Origin: AP-15 sp963833745
Lineage (GTDB): Bacteria > Pseudomonadota > Alphaproteobacteria > ATCC43930 > CGMCC-115725
Direction: 5' to 3'
NCBI GenBank assembly: GCA_963833745.1
Contig: CAWHZD010000007.1
Coordinates: 930,001 to 994,000, forward strand
Length of the DNA: 64,000 bases
Below, piece by piece: positions 37,967 to 45,370 of the stretch. A program made the position numbers and the translations under genes. Every line of letters begins with the position of its first letter. The first letter of the stretch is position 1. The notes under the pieces are model-generated. The model was given only the letters and a program-made list of their open reading frames with translations, was not told where the DNA came from and made no database searches.

Positions 37967-38172
37967 TGCGGTTCCCCCGTCCCTCAACCACAATATCTGC
38001 TAATCGCCAGTCCGCCCCGACGCAATTCCTTTGGCGAGTCAGGATTAATTCAGGTGGGTATGAGGCGGTGTCTATCTACCGCGCGCCATTGACAGCGAAA
38101 AAGGCGAGGCAAAACCGGCTGACGTTCACGGTAGTGGGACGCCGCTGCCACGGCGATGGGGCGAACCCGACA

Positions 38173-38580
38173 ATGATTGACCACGCCCTTGGGTTGGAAA
38201 TTGGTGACGTCGGCAACACCGTCGGCAGAGACCCTCGCGCAATGACCACGCACGAGTTGGCGGCCTTGGGCCACGAACGGATGCCTGCGCACGAAGCGCT
38301 GCGCCTGCGCTGCCTCGACTGTTGCAGCGGCTCGGCTCACGAGGCCCGGTTCGGTGTTGCCACGGCATGACCCGCTTGGCCGCTCCGGCCGGAAAGATCG
38401 CCGTGGCGCGCGCCGCTTAGCGACGCGGAAAGGGCTCGTCGCCGCGACCTCCTGTCCCGAGTTGGAAGCCGAATGGCCGGAAAATCGCCCAAGGCCGAGA
38501 AAATACGGAGTGCGAACGACGGATTGCCTACCACCGTTACTCGGGCGCCAGAGGAGGGCACCCCGGCAAAAATCATCCTG
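38173..38580 (+). pseudogene. Small Cys-motif protein (RCLDCC family) with an in-frame TGA
   Basis: The frame reads RDPRAMTTHELAALGHERM and ALRLRCLDCCSGSAHEARF, then VATA, a TGA codon at 38368-38370, and continues without a shift as PAWPLRPERSPWRAPLSD. In the common alphaproteobacterial family this site reads ...C(V/T)AV.CPxWPFRMG.NPW, so the TGA stands where a conserved Cys (TGC/TGT) is expected. Another conserved Cys is already changed to Gly in ARFGVA. The simplest reading is a nonsense-mutated gene; selenocysteine is a remote alternative. The start at 38173 and the true 3' end are uncertain. Confidence 0.5.
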
Positions 38581-39082
38581 AAATCACGGAGGATTCGTTC
38601 ATCCCGTCAGCGTGAAAGCCGAGCGGCCTATGGCGCGGTTCGCGGCCCGTTTTCGTCCCGATTTCGCCCGCCGCAATCTCGTGGCGCCGATTTGCCACCA
38701 GCTTAAGCGCCGGCTCGATTATCGCCAGCTCTTCGGCCGTGTAATCTCTCGGGTTGAAGCGTGGGTGCGATTCTTTCTCTTCCGCAGGGTCGAAGTCGAT
38801 CGGCTTGACGCCGGCGCGGTCAAGAACAGCTATGGCGCAGACTGAAGCGACTCGGTCATCTTCGGAGTTCTGCGCCAGATCGACTAACCGGCGCATCATC
38901 TCGGGCGATGCTTGACGGGCGATAGCGCGCGCTTCGTGGTAGAGCTTCGCTGAGGGCGTGCGGCCGCTTTGACCTTTCGGCCAGCGAAATGCCCTAATCT
39001 TGGCGCGGCCGATCGCAAGCCTGCTATCGAGCGGCACCTCTTTGGGAAGCGCTGCCGCGGCGCTTTCAGCAGCGGTTGTCAT
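38573..39082 (-). CDS. DUF5681-like island/phage protein
   Basis: About 169 aa from the ATG at 39082; a TTG at 39118 is also possible. The AFRWPKGQSGRTPSAKLYHE block is the GQSGN-type start of DUF5681 proteins, which often accompany phage terminase genes. It is followed by helices (IARQASPEMMRRLVDLAQNS, CAIAVLDRAGVKPIDFDPAE) and an acidic-basic tail. Nucleic-acid binding or phage packaging is possible. It faces the decayed Cys-motif gene, overlapping its extended 3' end. Confidence 0.6.
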   Translation of the reverse strand: MTTAAESAAAALPKEVPLDSRLAIGRAKIRAFRWPKGQSGRTPSAKLYHEARAIARQASPEMMRRLVDLAQNSEDDRVASVCAIAVLDRAGVKPIDFDPAEEKESHPRFNPRDYTAEELAIIEPALKLVANRRHEIAAGEIGTKTGREPRHRPLGFHADGMNESSVISG

Positions 39083-39192
39083 GTCCGTTAAAATATTAGC
39101 CTTTTTCTTAAACGACAATTGGCACTTACGTCATTGGTTCAGCGAGAGGCTGTTGCCAGATTAGGAAGGCGCCCTCGCGCGCGCGACGCTAA

Positions 39193-39381
39193 TTCCAAAG
39201 AGCTGGGGCTGCGTGGCACATTGCCGCCCAGATTATTGAGGGCAACGAAGCCGAGGGCGCGGCGATCGAATGTTCGAATTTGATGCTCGACCACGGCGAA
39301 CGGGACAGACAGGCCGAATGGCTGCGCGTCCGTACTGCGATTGTGATCCTCAGGGATAATTCGCTCGGGCAGCCTCAATGA
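39193..39381 (+). pseudogene. Fragment of a small protein gene (module gene 1, copy A)
   Basis: An open segment between stops at 39190 and 39379 encodes HIAAQIIEGNEAEGAAIECS, LMLDHGERDRQAEWLRVRTA and IVILRDNSLGQPQ. It has no ATG, GTG or TTG start, so the 5' end is missing or frameshifted. The last residues (VRTAIVI-RDN-LGQ) recur in inverted orientation at 45155-45206, showing that it belongs to the duplicated module. Function unknown. Confidence 0.45.
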
Positions 39382-39525
39382 TGGCGGCCGCCCGGAGCTA
39401 ACTCCAGAGTGCCATTTTCTCGGCATCGCATTTCCGGGTCGACGTGCCTTCCCGCGCCGAACTCGACCACGCTGACGACCTCGGGCGAGCGATGCAACAC
39501 CACTGCGGTCAGCGCGACCGGATAA

Positions 39526-39699
39526 CAGGAGCACCTTCCTTATGCGCTCGGCGCAGGTGGCGGATCGTCGATCGGCGCGGGCGGTGGCTCGGGCCGCGGG
39601 ATCAGTATTGGCGACGGGCGATCGGTCAATGGCGGCCGCGTCGGATCGGGCGGGGGCATCGGCGGCGTCCCCGGCGGCGGGTTCGGGTTTGGGCTTTGA
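39526..39699 (+). pseudogene. Gly-rich ORF, copy A (no start codon)
   Basis: The frame from 39526 reads LPYALGAGGGSSIGAGGGSG through GGGIGGVPGGGFGFGL to the stop at 39697. It matches the copy B protein at 44831-45034 but is cut off from a start by a stop at 39523; a small insertion relative to copy B (GCACCTTCCTTATG against GCACTTCCTATG) explains this. A different frame beginning at 39542 is also open and has AGGAG upstream, so the coding frame is not certain. Confidence 0.35.
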
Positions 39700-39731
39700 G
39701 CACGCATCAAGCGGCTCGCGCGGAGCGCCGG

Positions 39732-40028
39732 CTACCGGGGCGTGGTGGTCGTCGTCGACTGCGTCGTCGTGCCCGCGCCCGTGGGGTCGGTCTCTGTCTT
39801 CGAGTGGGTTTCCGAACTGCCCGTGACGCCCTGCTTGTAGCTGTCCTTCTTGGTGACCGCATCCCCGTTCCACCCGGTCCCTTGCTTGGTCGTGGACGTG
39901 CTCGAACCGCCATTGGGGCTTGAGGTCACGGTGGTTGTTGAGGCGCCGGAACCGGGCGTGCCCTGTGCCAGGGCCACGCTAGTCAACAAACCCAGGGCGG
40001 CCACACCGGCCAGTAGATGCTTGGTCAT
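39732..40028 (-). CDS. Ser/Thr-rich secreted protein, copy A
   Basis: 98 aa from the ATG at 40028. The signal peptide is MTKHLLAGVAALGLLTSVAL with AQG as cleavage region. The mature protein is a low-complexity Ser/Thr/Gly chain (TTTVTSSPNGGSSTSTTKQG, then TGWNGDAVTKKDSYKQGVTG and a T-rich end). It is about 85 percent identical by eye to copy B at 44505-44798. The sequence from 40040 to 40115 matches the promoter region of copy B until it meets IS256 DNA. Probably periplasmic or extracellular; function unknown. Confidence 0.7.
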   Translation of the reverse strand: MTKHLLAGVAALGLLTSVALAQGTPGSGASTTTVTSSPNGGSSTSTTKQGTGWNGDAVTKKDSYKQGVTGSSETHSKTETDPTGAGTTTQSTTTTTPR

Positions 40029-40130
40029 TCGTGATTTCCTACTGTTGCACTGTGCGGGTAAACCGCCGGCGCTTTGCGGCGGTTCCCGGTGGCGGCGGGC
40101 GAGGGCTCTGGGGTCAACCCACCAGCGCAC

Positions 40131-40475
40131 CGAGCAACGCGATCAGCTGCGGATCAAAGCTCGACTGGCGGTCGCGCGGCACCGCCAGCGCGATTTTGCC
40201 GGTGTCGGTGAGTACGGTCTTGCGACCATAGCCGTTGCGCCGGTTACCCGGCTCCTCGCCGGCCAGATGATGATCCATCTCGGCGTTCAACACCCGCTCG
40301 GCCAGCGCCTTCTTCAGATCGTCGAGCAGACCATTCGGGTCAAAGGCGGTCTTCGCATCGGCGCCCGCCAGCAGCTGGTCAAGAATGGCGTCAGGAATAA
40401 GAGGTGGCTTGCGTCGCGGCATGGGCGGTCTCCTTCGCTCCCATCATGCCCAACCACGCACGAAATTCCTGACAC
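40131..40475 (-). mobile_element. IS256-family fragment 2 (5' end)
   Basis: On the minus strand the end GTGTCAGGAATTTCGTGCGT at 40475 looks like an IS terminus. It precedes a transposase start at 40422 (MPRRKPPLIPDAILDQLLAG, LKKALAERVLNAEMDHHLAG, then KIALAVPRDRQSSFDPQLIA). This is the N-terminal 95 residues of an IS256 transposase; the remainder is missing and the frame runs into host DNA at GCGCTGGTGGGTT. The fragment appears inserted in fragment 1. Confidence 0.7.
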
Positions 40476-41087
40476 TCCCTTCACCTTGCGCCACACCCGG
40501 CTCACCGTGTCCTTGCTGACCGCGCCGCCGAACACGGCCGACAGCGCCCGCCGCACCCGACGTGTGTTGGTACCGCCAAGATAGGCACCGGCGATCAGCG
40601 AATCGGCCTGCTTGGTGCGCCGCTGGTAAGCTCGCAGCGCCTTGCTCTTCCATTCCGTGGTCTTGCCCTCTGCGGTGTCGAGCCTGGCCCGCGGCACCGC
40701 GATCTCCACCCGGCCAAAGGTCCCCAGCAGTGAGCGCGATCGGTGGCCGTGCCGGTGGCCAGTGACATTGCCCGCGTCATCGGCATTCGCGGCATCCGCT
40801 TTGGGCCCGCGAGCGTACCGTGAGCGTGAGAGCACCGCCTCAAGCTCGCTCTCGATCATCGTTTGGATGAGCTCGCGCACCCGGTCGCGCAAACCGGTCT
40901 CGATCGGATCAAACCAATCGTCGAGAAGATGCACCGCCGTCTCGGCTTCCGAACCGTGAAGCGGCGACTTTGTGATATTGTTGGTCATGGCGTGGTCTCC
41001 ACCGGCGCTCAACGCTGGGATCGTTTGGGTTTCAGCACCCGGAGACTACGCCACCTTCAATTCCAACCACATCCCGGACGGCACCGC
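40476..41087 (-). mobile_element. IS256-family fragment 1 (5' end)
   Basis: A second, different IS256-type transposase starts at 40988 (MTNNITKSPLHGSEAETAVH, RELIQTMIESELEAVLSRSR, RVEIAVPRARLDTAEGK, GTNTRRVRRALSAVFGGAVS) and breaks off after TVSRVWRKVKG at about 40477, where fragment 2 begins. The left end near 41087 (GGTGCCGTCCGGGATGTGGT) marks the junction with the truncated 69-aa-type gene of copy A. Inactive. Confidence 0.7.
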
Positions 41088-41176
41088 TGCTCAATAGCCG
41101 CGAGGTCTATCGAAGACTCCGCACGCTCTCGACACCGTCGCGCTAGCACTCGCAATTCCTGCGGATCTCGCTGCAT
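41088..41176 (-). pseudogene. 69-aa-type module gene, copy A, truncated by IS256
   Basis: It starts at the ATG at 41176 behind GGAGGAG and reads MQRDPQELRVLARRCRERAE then SSIDLAAIEQ before meeting IS256 DNA. Copy B (44160-44369) is complete and closely similar. The 3' 40 residues are lost. Confidence 0.65.
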
Positions 41177-41253
41177 GCGTCTCCTCCGAGAGAACAGATG
41201 CCGACCCCCCCAATGCGCGGTCTTTAACTTCCCCTGTCCTAGCCTATCCTTCC

Positions 41254-41279
41254 AACAGTCATCTTCCGGTCGCAGTTCC
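41254..41279 (-). promoter_or_regulatory. EcfG-type promoter candidate, copy A
   Basis: On the minus strand GGAAC, 17 bases, TGTT, ending 78 bp before the 41176 start codon. The alphaproteobacterial general stress sigma EcfG recognises GGAAC-N16/17-CGTT-like sites. The same motif with 17-base spacing is at 44059-44084 before copy B. Confidence 0.45.
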
Positions 41280-41443
41280 CACGGAAAGGTTGCTCAAAAA
41301 TTAAGCCGTTTGCTTGCTCTTCGGGGAGCATTGTCTCCGCGATGCTGTCAGCGTTGTGGTTCGCCGGGTGTCTAGATCGACGTTCGGATCGTTTTCGCTG
41401 CTCGGTCGTTTACAGGCAGATCAGAAAAGCTGTGAGGGCAGTA

Positions 41444-41471
41444 ATGGACGATATTCGGTTTGGCGATCAGG
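41444..41471 (+). pseudogene. ElaB-like gene, copy A, first nine codons only
   Basis: GAGGGCAGTAATGGACGATA matches the start of the complete copy at 43895. The frame reads MDDIRFGDQ and is then cut by the left end of the IS1634-like element at 41472. Confidence 0.6.
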
Positions 41472-43366
41472 CCCAACTTCCGCGGTTTTGGGTGATGCGG
41501 TTGCTGGGGATCGCAGAAATGCTGGGGTTGCGACGACACCGCTCGCATTGTGGTGCTAAATGATCGACATTTTTGTGATTGAGACGGTTTATTTATCTTG
41601 AGAAGTGGCGACGAATCGTGGTGCCCTTGCCGCAAGCAGGGTGCCGCGCCATGTTCGTCCGCGTCAAGAAGATCGGAGCCTATGAGTACCTCTACCTCGT
41701 CGAGAACGCACGCGAGGGCGGGCGCCACGTTCAGCGCGTCATCAAGGCGCTCGGCCGGCGCGACGAGGTCGAAGCCTCCGGCCTGATCGACGGGCTGATC
41801 GCCTCGGCGGCGCGGCATTCGCGACGGACGATCGTGCTGTCGAGCTTCTATCGCGGCGAGTTGCCGGAACTGCGCCGCGTCAGCATCGGACCCGATTTGG
41901 TGTTCGGCCGGTTGTGGGCCGAAACCGGATGCCGCGACGTGCTCACCAGCCTGCTCGCCGACCGGCGCTTCGGCTTCGATGTCGAGCGGGCGGTCTATCT
42001 CACCGTACTGCATCGGCTGACGGTCTCGGGTTCCGACCGCCACGCGAGCGAATGGCGCAACGGCTTGCGCGTCCCCGGCGCCGAAGGGCTCGGGCTCGAC
42101 GAGGCGTACAAGGCGATGGCCTGGCTCGGCGAAATCGACGAGCACGGCCGCGGCACCGCCGAGGCGATCGAGGAAGCGCTCTACCGGCATCGCCAGCCGC
42201 TGTTCGGTGCGGTGTCGATCGCCTTCTTCGATACGACGACGTTATGGTTCGAGGGCGCCGGCGGTGAGAACCTGGGTCAGCGCGGCCATTCCAAGGACTA
42301 CCGAGGGCACTTGAAGCAGGTCGTGCTCGGCATCGTGCTGGATGACGCCGACCGGCCGATCGCCTCGTTCCTGATGCCGGGCAACACTGCCGACGTGACG
42401 ATGTTGTTGCCGGTGGTGCGCCGCCTGCGCGATCGCTTCGACATCGCCCGGACCTGCATCGTCGCCGATCGCGGCATGATCAGCGCCCACACCATGGCGG
42501 CGCTCGAAGCCGAGAAGATCGAGTACATTCTCGGCGTGCGCGAGCGCACCAGCCGCGAGGTGCGCGCCGAGGTCATTGAGGATGATGGCGTCAGCGTGCC
42601 GCTGCTCATCCGGCGGCAGAAGGGCGAGACTGAACTCGCCGTCAGGGAGACCACAATCGCCGGGCGGCGCTACATCATCTGTCGCAATGACGAGGAAGCC
42701 AGAAAGGATGCCGAGGCGCGCGCCGAACTGATCGCCGGCCTCGAGCGCAAGCTCGCGCAAGGCGACAAGGCACTGGTCGCCAACAAGGGCTTCCGCCGTT
42801 TCCTCAAGACGCCCGTGGGCGACGGCTTTGTCATTGATCGGGCCAAGGTCGAGGCCGACGCCCGCTTCGACGGCCTGTTCGTGCTGCGCACCAACACGAA
42901 AATCTCCGCCCTCCAAGTCGTCCTGCGATACCGTAACCTCCTCGCCGTGGAGGACGCCTTCAAAACCGCAAAAGCGCTGCTTGCCACCCGGCCGATCTTC
43001 CACAAAACCGATGCCGGCATCCGCGGCCACGTCTTCTGCACCTTCCTCGCCCTGGTGCTGCGCAAGGAACTGACGGACCGTCTGGCGGCACGCCGCAGCA
43101 AGCTCGAATGGCAGCGCATCATCGATGATCTTGCCGACCTCAGTGAGATCGAGGTCGAACAGGATGGTCGCCGGGCCCGACTGCGCACCGCTCCCGGCGC
43201 AACCATTGATCCGATCTGCCGCGCTATCGAGATCACCCTGCCGCCCGTCTTCCAGGAGATGCCGCCCGCCCGCTGAACCCTCAAGAAAATGTGGTGCCTA
43301 AATCTGAAAATGGCCTCCAAGCCGTTGATAATCAGCCGTCTTCAAATCCAAACTGCGGAAGTTGGG
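41472..43366 (+). mobile_element. IS1634-like (IS4 superfamily) element, 1895 bp
   Basis: The left end CCCAACTTCCGCGGTTTTGG and the right end CCAAACTGCGGAAGTTGGG are imperfect inverted repeats of about 19 bp. One complete transposase gene lies between. I see no target duplication (left flank GATCAGG, right flank TCAAGCT), consistent with later recombination between the two module copies that flank it. A 3' fragment of the same element is at 46157-46907. Confidence 0.8.
41651..43276 (+). CDS. IS1634-family transposase
   Basis: 541 aa from the ATG at 41651 (MFVRVKKIGAYEYLYLVENA), the usual start of IS1634-type transposases; the open frame begins further upstream without a better start. DDE motifs: Asp in AVSIAFFDTTTLWFEG, Asp in TCIVADRGMISAHTMAALEA, and Glu in RNLLAVEDAFKTAKALLATR with the following HKTDAGIRGHVFCTFLALVL, a YREK-like region. 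Full length and no frameshift, so it may be active. Confidence 0.88.
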   Translation: MFVRVKKIGAYEYLYLVENAREGGRHVQRVIKALGRRDEVEASGLIDGLIASAARHSRRTIVLSSFYRGELPELRRVSIGPDLVFGRLWAETGCRDVLTSLLADRRFGFDVERAVYLTVLHRLTVSGSDRHASEWRNGLRVPGAEGLGLDEAYKAMAWLGEIDEHGRGTAEAIEEALYRHRQPLFGAVSIAFFDTTTLWFEGAGGENLGQRGHSKDYRGHLKQVVLGIVLDDADRPIASFLMPGNTADVTMLLPVVRRLRDRFDIARTCIVADRGMISAHTMAALEAEKIEYILGVRERTSREVRAEVIEDDGVSVPLLIRRQKGETELAVRETTIAGRRYIICRNDEEARKDAEARAELIAGLERKLAQGDKALVANKGFRRFLKTPVGDGFVIDRAKVEADARFDGLFVLRTNTKISALQVVLRYRNLLAVEDAFKTAKALLATRPIFHKTDAGIRGHVFCTFLALVLRKELTDRLAARRSKLEWQRIIDDLADLSEIEVEQDGRRARLRTAPGATIDPICRAIEITLPPVFQEMPPAR

Positions 43367-43559
43367 TCAAGCTGAGGCGGGCTCTCAGATCGGCGCTCGC
43401 GCCCCGATTGCAAGTGGCTCTTGGTAATCAGCGGGCTGCGCTCCGACAGTCACCGTCTCCACCTTCCGCGGGCAGGGCTTGGTCCGTGCCCGGCTCGGGC
43501 TGCGGGTCTGGCGGCCCTGCGTGGGGGCGTCGTCAAGGCCACCGCAAGATATGCGCTGG
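43367..43559. other. Short region between the IS element and copy B, nothing recognised
   Basis: About 190 bp right of the IS1634-like end. It has no match to the expected continuation of the copy A ElaB-like gene, which supports a rearranged junction here. Confidence 0.4.
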
Positions 43560-43895
43560 CTAGCCGCCGCTCGCGGTCGGATCTGTAGGGGCGGGCGACT
43601 GCTCGCGCGAATGGATCAGATAAGCGATCGCGTATCCGACCGCACCAGCGAGCAAGAGCGCGAGTAACGGTTGCTCGGCGGCACTCCGGCTCAGATAGTC
43701 GGCGGCCTGTGCGCCCTGTCTATACGTCTTCGACGCGGCGTCGCTGGCTTGCCTGATAGCTTCGCTCGTCGCACCTCGGATCGTGCTTCCCGCCTCGGCC
43801 GCTGCCGTCTGCGCTTTTCCGGCTAACTCGCTCGCTGTGTTCGCCGCGCTCGCGACGCCACGGTTCACCTCATCGTCAAACCGAATATCGTCCAT
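43560..43895 (-). CDS. ElaB/YqjD/DUF883-like membrane-anchored protein, copy B
   Basis: 111 aa from the ATG at 43895 (GAGGG upstream). A long amphipathic Ala-rich helix (ASAANTASELAGKAQTAAAE, AIRQASDAASKTYRQGAQAA) is followed by one C-terminal TM helix (PLLALLLAGAVGYAIAYLIH) and a short Pro/Thr tail. This is the layout of ElaB/YqjD proteins, which are stress-phase inner-membrane proteins that can bind ribosomes in E. coli. A related copy lies at 47974-48267 and a truncated start at 41444. Confidence 0.8.
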   Translation of the reverse strand: MDDIRFDDEVNRGVASAANTASELAGKAQTAAAEAGSTIRGATSEAIRQASDAASKTYRQGAQAADYLSRSAAEQPLLALLLAGAVGYAIAYLIHSREQSPAPTDPTASGG

Positions 43896-44058
43896 TACTG
43901 CCCTCACAGTTTCTGATCTGCCTGTAAACGACACAGCAACGAAAACGCTCCGAACGTCGATCTCGACACCCGGCGGATCTCAACGCTGACAGCGTCGCGG
44001 AAACAATGCGCCCCGAGCAGCAAGCAAACGGCCTAATTTTTGGGCAAACGTTCTGCGG

Positions 44059-44084
44059 GGAACTGCGACCTGAATATGACTGTT
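44059..44084 (+). promoter_or_regulatory. EcfG-type promoter candidate before the 69-aa gene, copy B
   Basis: GGAAC, 17 bases, TGTT, ending 75 bp before the ATG at 44160. Conserved in copy A (41254-41279) with identical spacing. Confidence 0.5.
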
Positions 44085-44159
44085 AGAAGGATAGACTAGG
44101 ACAGGGGAAGTTAAAGATCGCGCATTGGGGGTCCGGCACTGTTCTCTCGGAGGAGACGC

Positions 44160-44369
44160 ATGCATCGAGATCCGCACGAATTGCGAGTGCTAGCGCGACG
44201 GTGTCGCGAGCGCGCGAAGTCTTCAATAAACCTCGCAGCCACTGAACAACTTCGCCGCTGGGCTGTCGAACTAGCCGACGCGGCCGATGAGATCGAGCGG
44301 AACGCGGGTGAGCCCAGAGAGGCCACCGTCCATCGCATCCTGGCGCGACGCGGCACGGGCGGTACCTGA
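44160..44369 (+). CDS. Small 69-aa protein of the duplicated module, copy B
   Basis: 69 aa behind a strong GGAGGAG site. The sequence MHRDPHELRVLARRCRERAK, SSINLAATEQLRRWAVELAD, AADEIERNAGEPREATVHRI is a highly charged helical protein, probably one long hairpin. I have no certain function; similar short proteins occur near stress genes in alphaproteobacteria. Transcribed divergently from the ElaB-like gene. The copy A version is truncated by IS256. Confidence 0.6.
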   Translation: MHRDPHELRVLARRCRERAKSSINLAATEQLRRWAVELADAADEIERNAGEPREATVHRILARRGTGGT

Positions 44370-44445
44370 TAGCCCTGCTCAGTGCGCTGGTGGGTTGGCG
44401 TCACCTTCACGGCAGTTCACAGAGTCCTCGCCCCGCCGACCACTG

Positions 44446-44471
44446 GGAACCGCCGTAAAGCGTCGACGGTT
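44446..44471 (+). promoter_or_regulatory. Possible EcfG-type promoter before the secreted protein, copy B
   Basis: GGAAC, 17 bases, GGTT; the same element is present before copy A of the gene and a related GGAAC lies in the third copy region near 47800. The -10 part is a weaker match than at 44081. Confidence 0.35.
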
Positions 44472-44504
44472 TACCCGGACAGTGCAACAGTAGGAGATTA
44501 CCGA

Positions 44505-44798
44505 ATGACCAAGCTACTGGCCGGTGTGGCCGCCCTGGGTTTGTTGAGTAGCGTGGCTCTGGCGCAGGGCGCGCCCGGTTCCGGCACCTCAACAACCACT
44601 GTAACCTCAAGCCCGTACGGCGGTTCGAGCACGTCCACGACCAAGCAAGGCACCGGGTGGAACGGGAACGAGGTCACCAAGAAGGACACCTACAAGCAAG
44701 GCGTCGCGGGCAGCTCGGAAACCCACTCGAAGACGGAGACTGATCCATCCGGCGGGGGCACGACAACTCAATCGACGACCTCCAGCAAGCCACAGTAG
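44505..44798 (+). CDS. Ser/Thr-rich secreted protein, copy B
   Basis: 97 aa from the ATG at 44505 (TAGGAGA upstream). The signal peptide is MTKLLAGVAALGLLSSVALA; the mature part is low-complexity (TTTVTSSPYGGSSTSTTKQG, TGWNGNEVTKKDTYKQGVAG, ending QSTTSSKPQ). Near-identical to copy A at 39732-40028; most differences are conservative, which suggests selection on the protein after duplication. Probably periplasmic or exported. It converges with the Gly-rich ORF. Confidence 0.75.
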   Translation: MTKLLAGVAALGLLSSVALAQGAPGSGTSTTTVTSSPYGGSSTSTTKQGTGWNGNEVTKKDTYKQGVAGSSETHSKTETDPSGGGTTTQSTTSSKPQ

Positions 44799-44830
44799 TC
44801 GTCGTCCCGCGCGAGGCGCTGGATGCGTGC

Positions 44831-45034
44831 TCAAAGCCCAAACCCGAACCCGCCGCCGGGGGCGCCGCCGATGCCCCCGCCGGATCCGACGCGGCCGCCA
44901 TTGACCGATCCCCCGTCGCCAATGCCGATACCTCGGCCAGAACCCCCGCCCGCGCCGATCGACGATCCGCCGCCCGCGCCGAGCGCATAGGAAGTGCTCC
45001 TGTTATCCATCCGGCCGGCGGTGTTGCATCGCAT
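44831..45034 (-). CDS. Gly-rich small ORF, copy B
   Basis: 67 aa from the ATG at 45034, with a Gly/Ser-rich core (SYALGAGGGSSIGAGGGSGR, SVNGGRVGSGGGIGGAPGGG) and a GFGFGL end. No clear ribosome site. Another frame from 44988 with AGGAG upstream is also open, so the coding frame is uncertain. Its copy A equivalent lacks a start codon. Confidence 0.38.
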   Translation of the reverse strand: MRCNTAGRMDNRSTSYALGAGGGSSIGAGGGSGRGIGIGDGGSVNGGRVGSGGGIGGAPGGGFGFGL

Positions 45035-45154
45035 GCTCTGAAGTCGTCAGCAGAACGGAGGCGCCGTCGAGTTCGGCGCGGGAAGGCGCATCGTTTCGAG
45101 AAACGCGAGGCCGAGAAAATAGCACTCTGGAGCTAGCTCGGGTGGCCGCCGTCA

Positions 45155-45206
45155 TGGACGCTGCCCGAGCGGATTATCCCTGCGGATCACAATCGCGGTA
45201 CGCATC
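45155..45206 (-). pseudogene. 3' end of module gene 1, copy B
   Basis: The minus strand reads MRTAIVIRRDNPLGQRP and stop, matching the end of the fragment at 39193-39381. Upstream it runs into IS21 DNA, so only the last 17 codons or so remain. Confidence 0.45.
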
Positions 45207-45370
45207 GCAGCGAAGGTCTGTCGGCCGCCTTCCGCAATCTCGACGACGACACCCGGCAGGATCAAACTCGCCGTTACGAGGCGCTGTGCGCGCACTACCG
45301 CATGGAGCCGACCCGCAACAACCGCGGCGTGGCGCACGAGAACGGCTCGATCGAGAGCCCGCACGCTGCA
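45207..45370 (+). pseudogene. istA: IS21-family IstA transposase, middle segment (plus strand)
   Basis: The plus strand reads HRSEGLSAAFRNLDDDTRQD, YEALCAHYRMEPTRNNRGVA and HENGSIESPH, the central catalytic part of IstA. The matching N-terminal segment lies directly beside it on the opposite strand (45371-45980), so the gene has been broken by an internal inversion. Confidence 0.65.

Larger units (their letters stand above)
39193..41471 (+). repeat. Copy A of the inverted five-gene module
   Basis: This arm carries, left to right, module gene 1 (+), Gly-rich ORF (+), Ser/Thr-rich secreted gene (-), the 69-aa-type gene (-, truncated) and the 5' end of the ElaB-like gene (+). The same order appears inverted at 43560-45206, with clear nucleotide similarity including the intergenic regions. 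IS256 fragments (40131-41087) replace the middle of this arm and an IS1634-like element cuts its right end. Confidence 0.75.
43560..45206 (-). repeat. Copy B of the inverted five-gene module
   Basis: Left to right: ElaB-like (-), 69-aa protein (+), Ser/Thr-rich secreted protein (+), Gly-rich ORF (-) and the 3' end of module gene 1 (-). This is the mirror image of copy A at 39193-41471. It ends where IS21 DNA begins near 45206. It is the more complete arm. Confidence 0.75.

Noticed and set aside
38368..38370. Selenocysteine codon as a firm call
   Set aside because: No recognisable SECIS and a second conserved Cys is already lost; kept only as a question in the findings.
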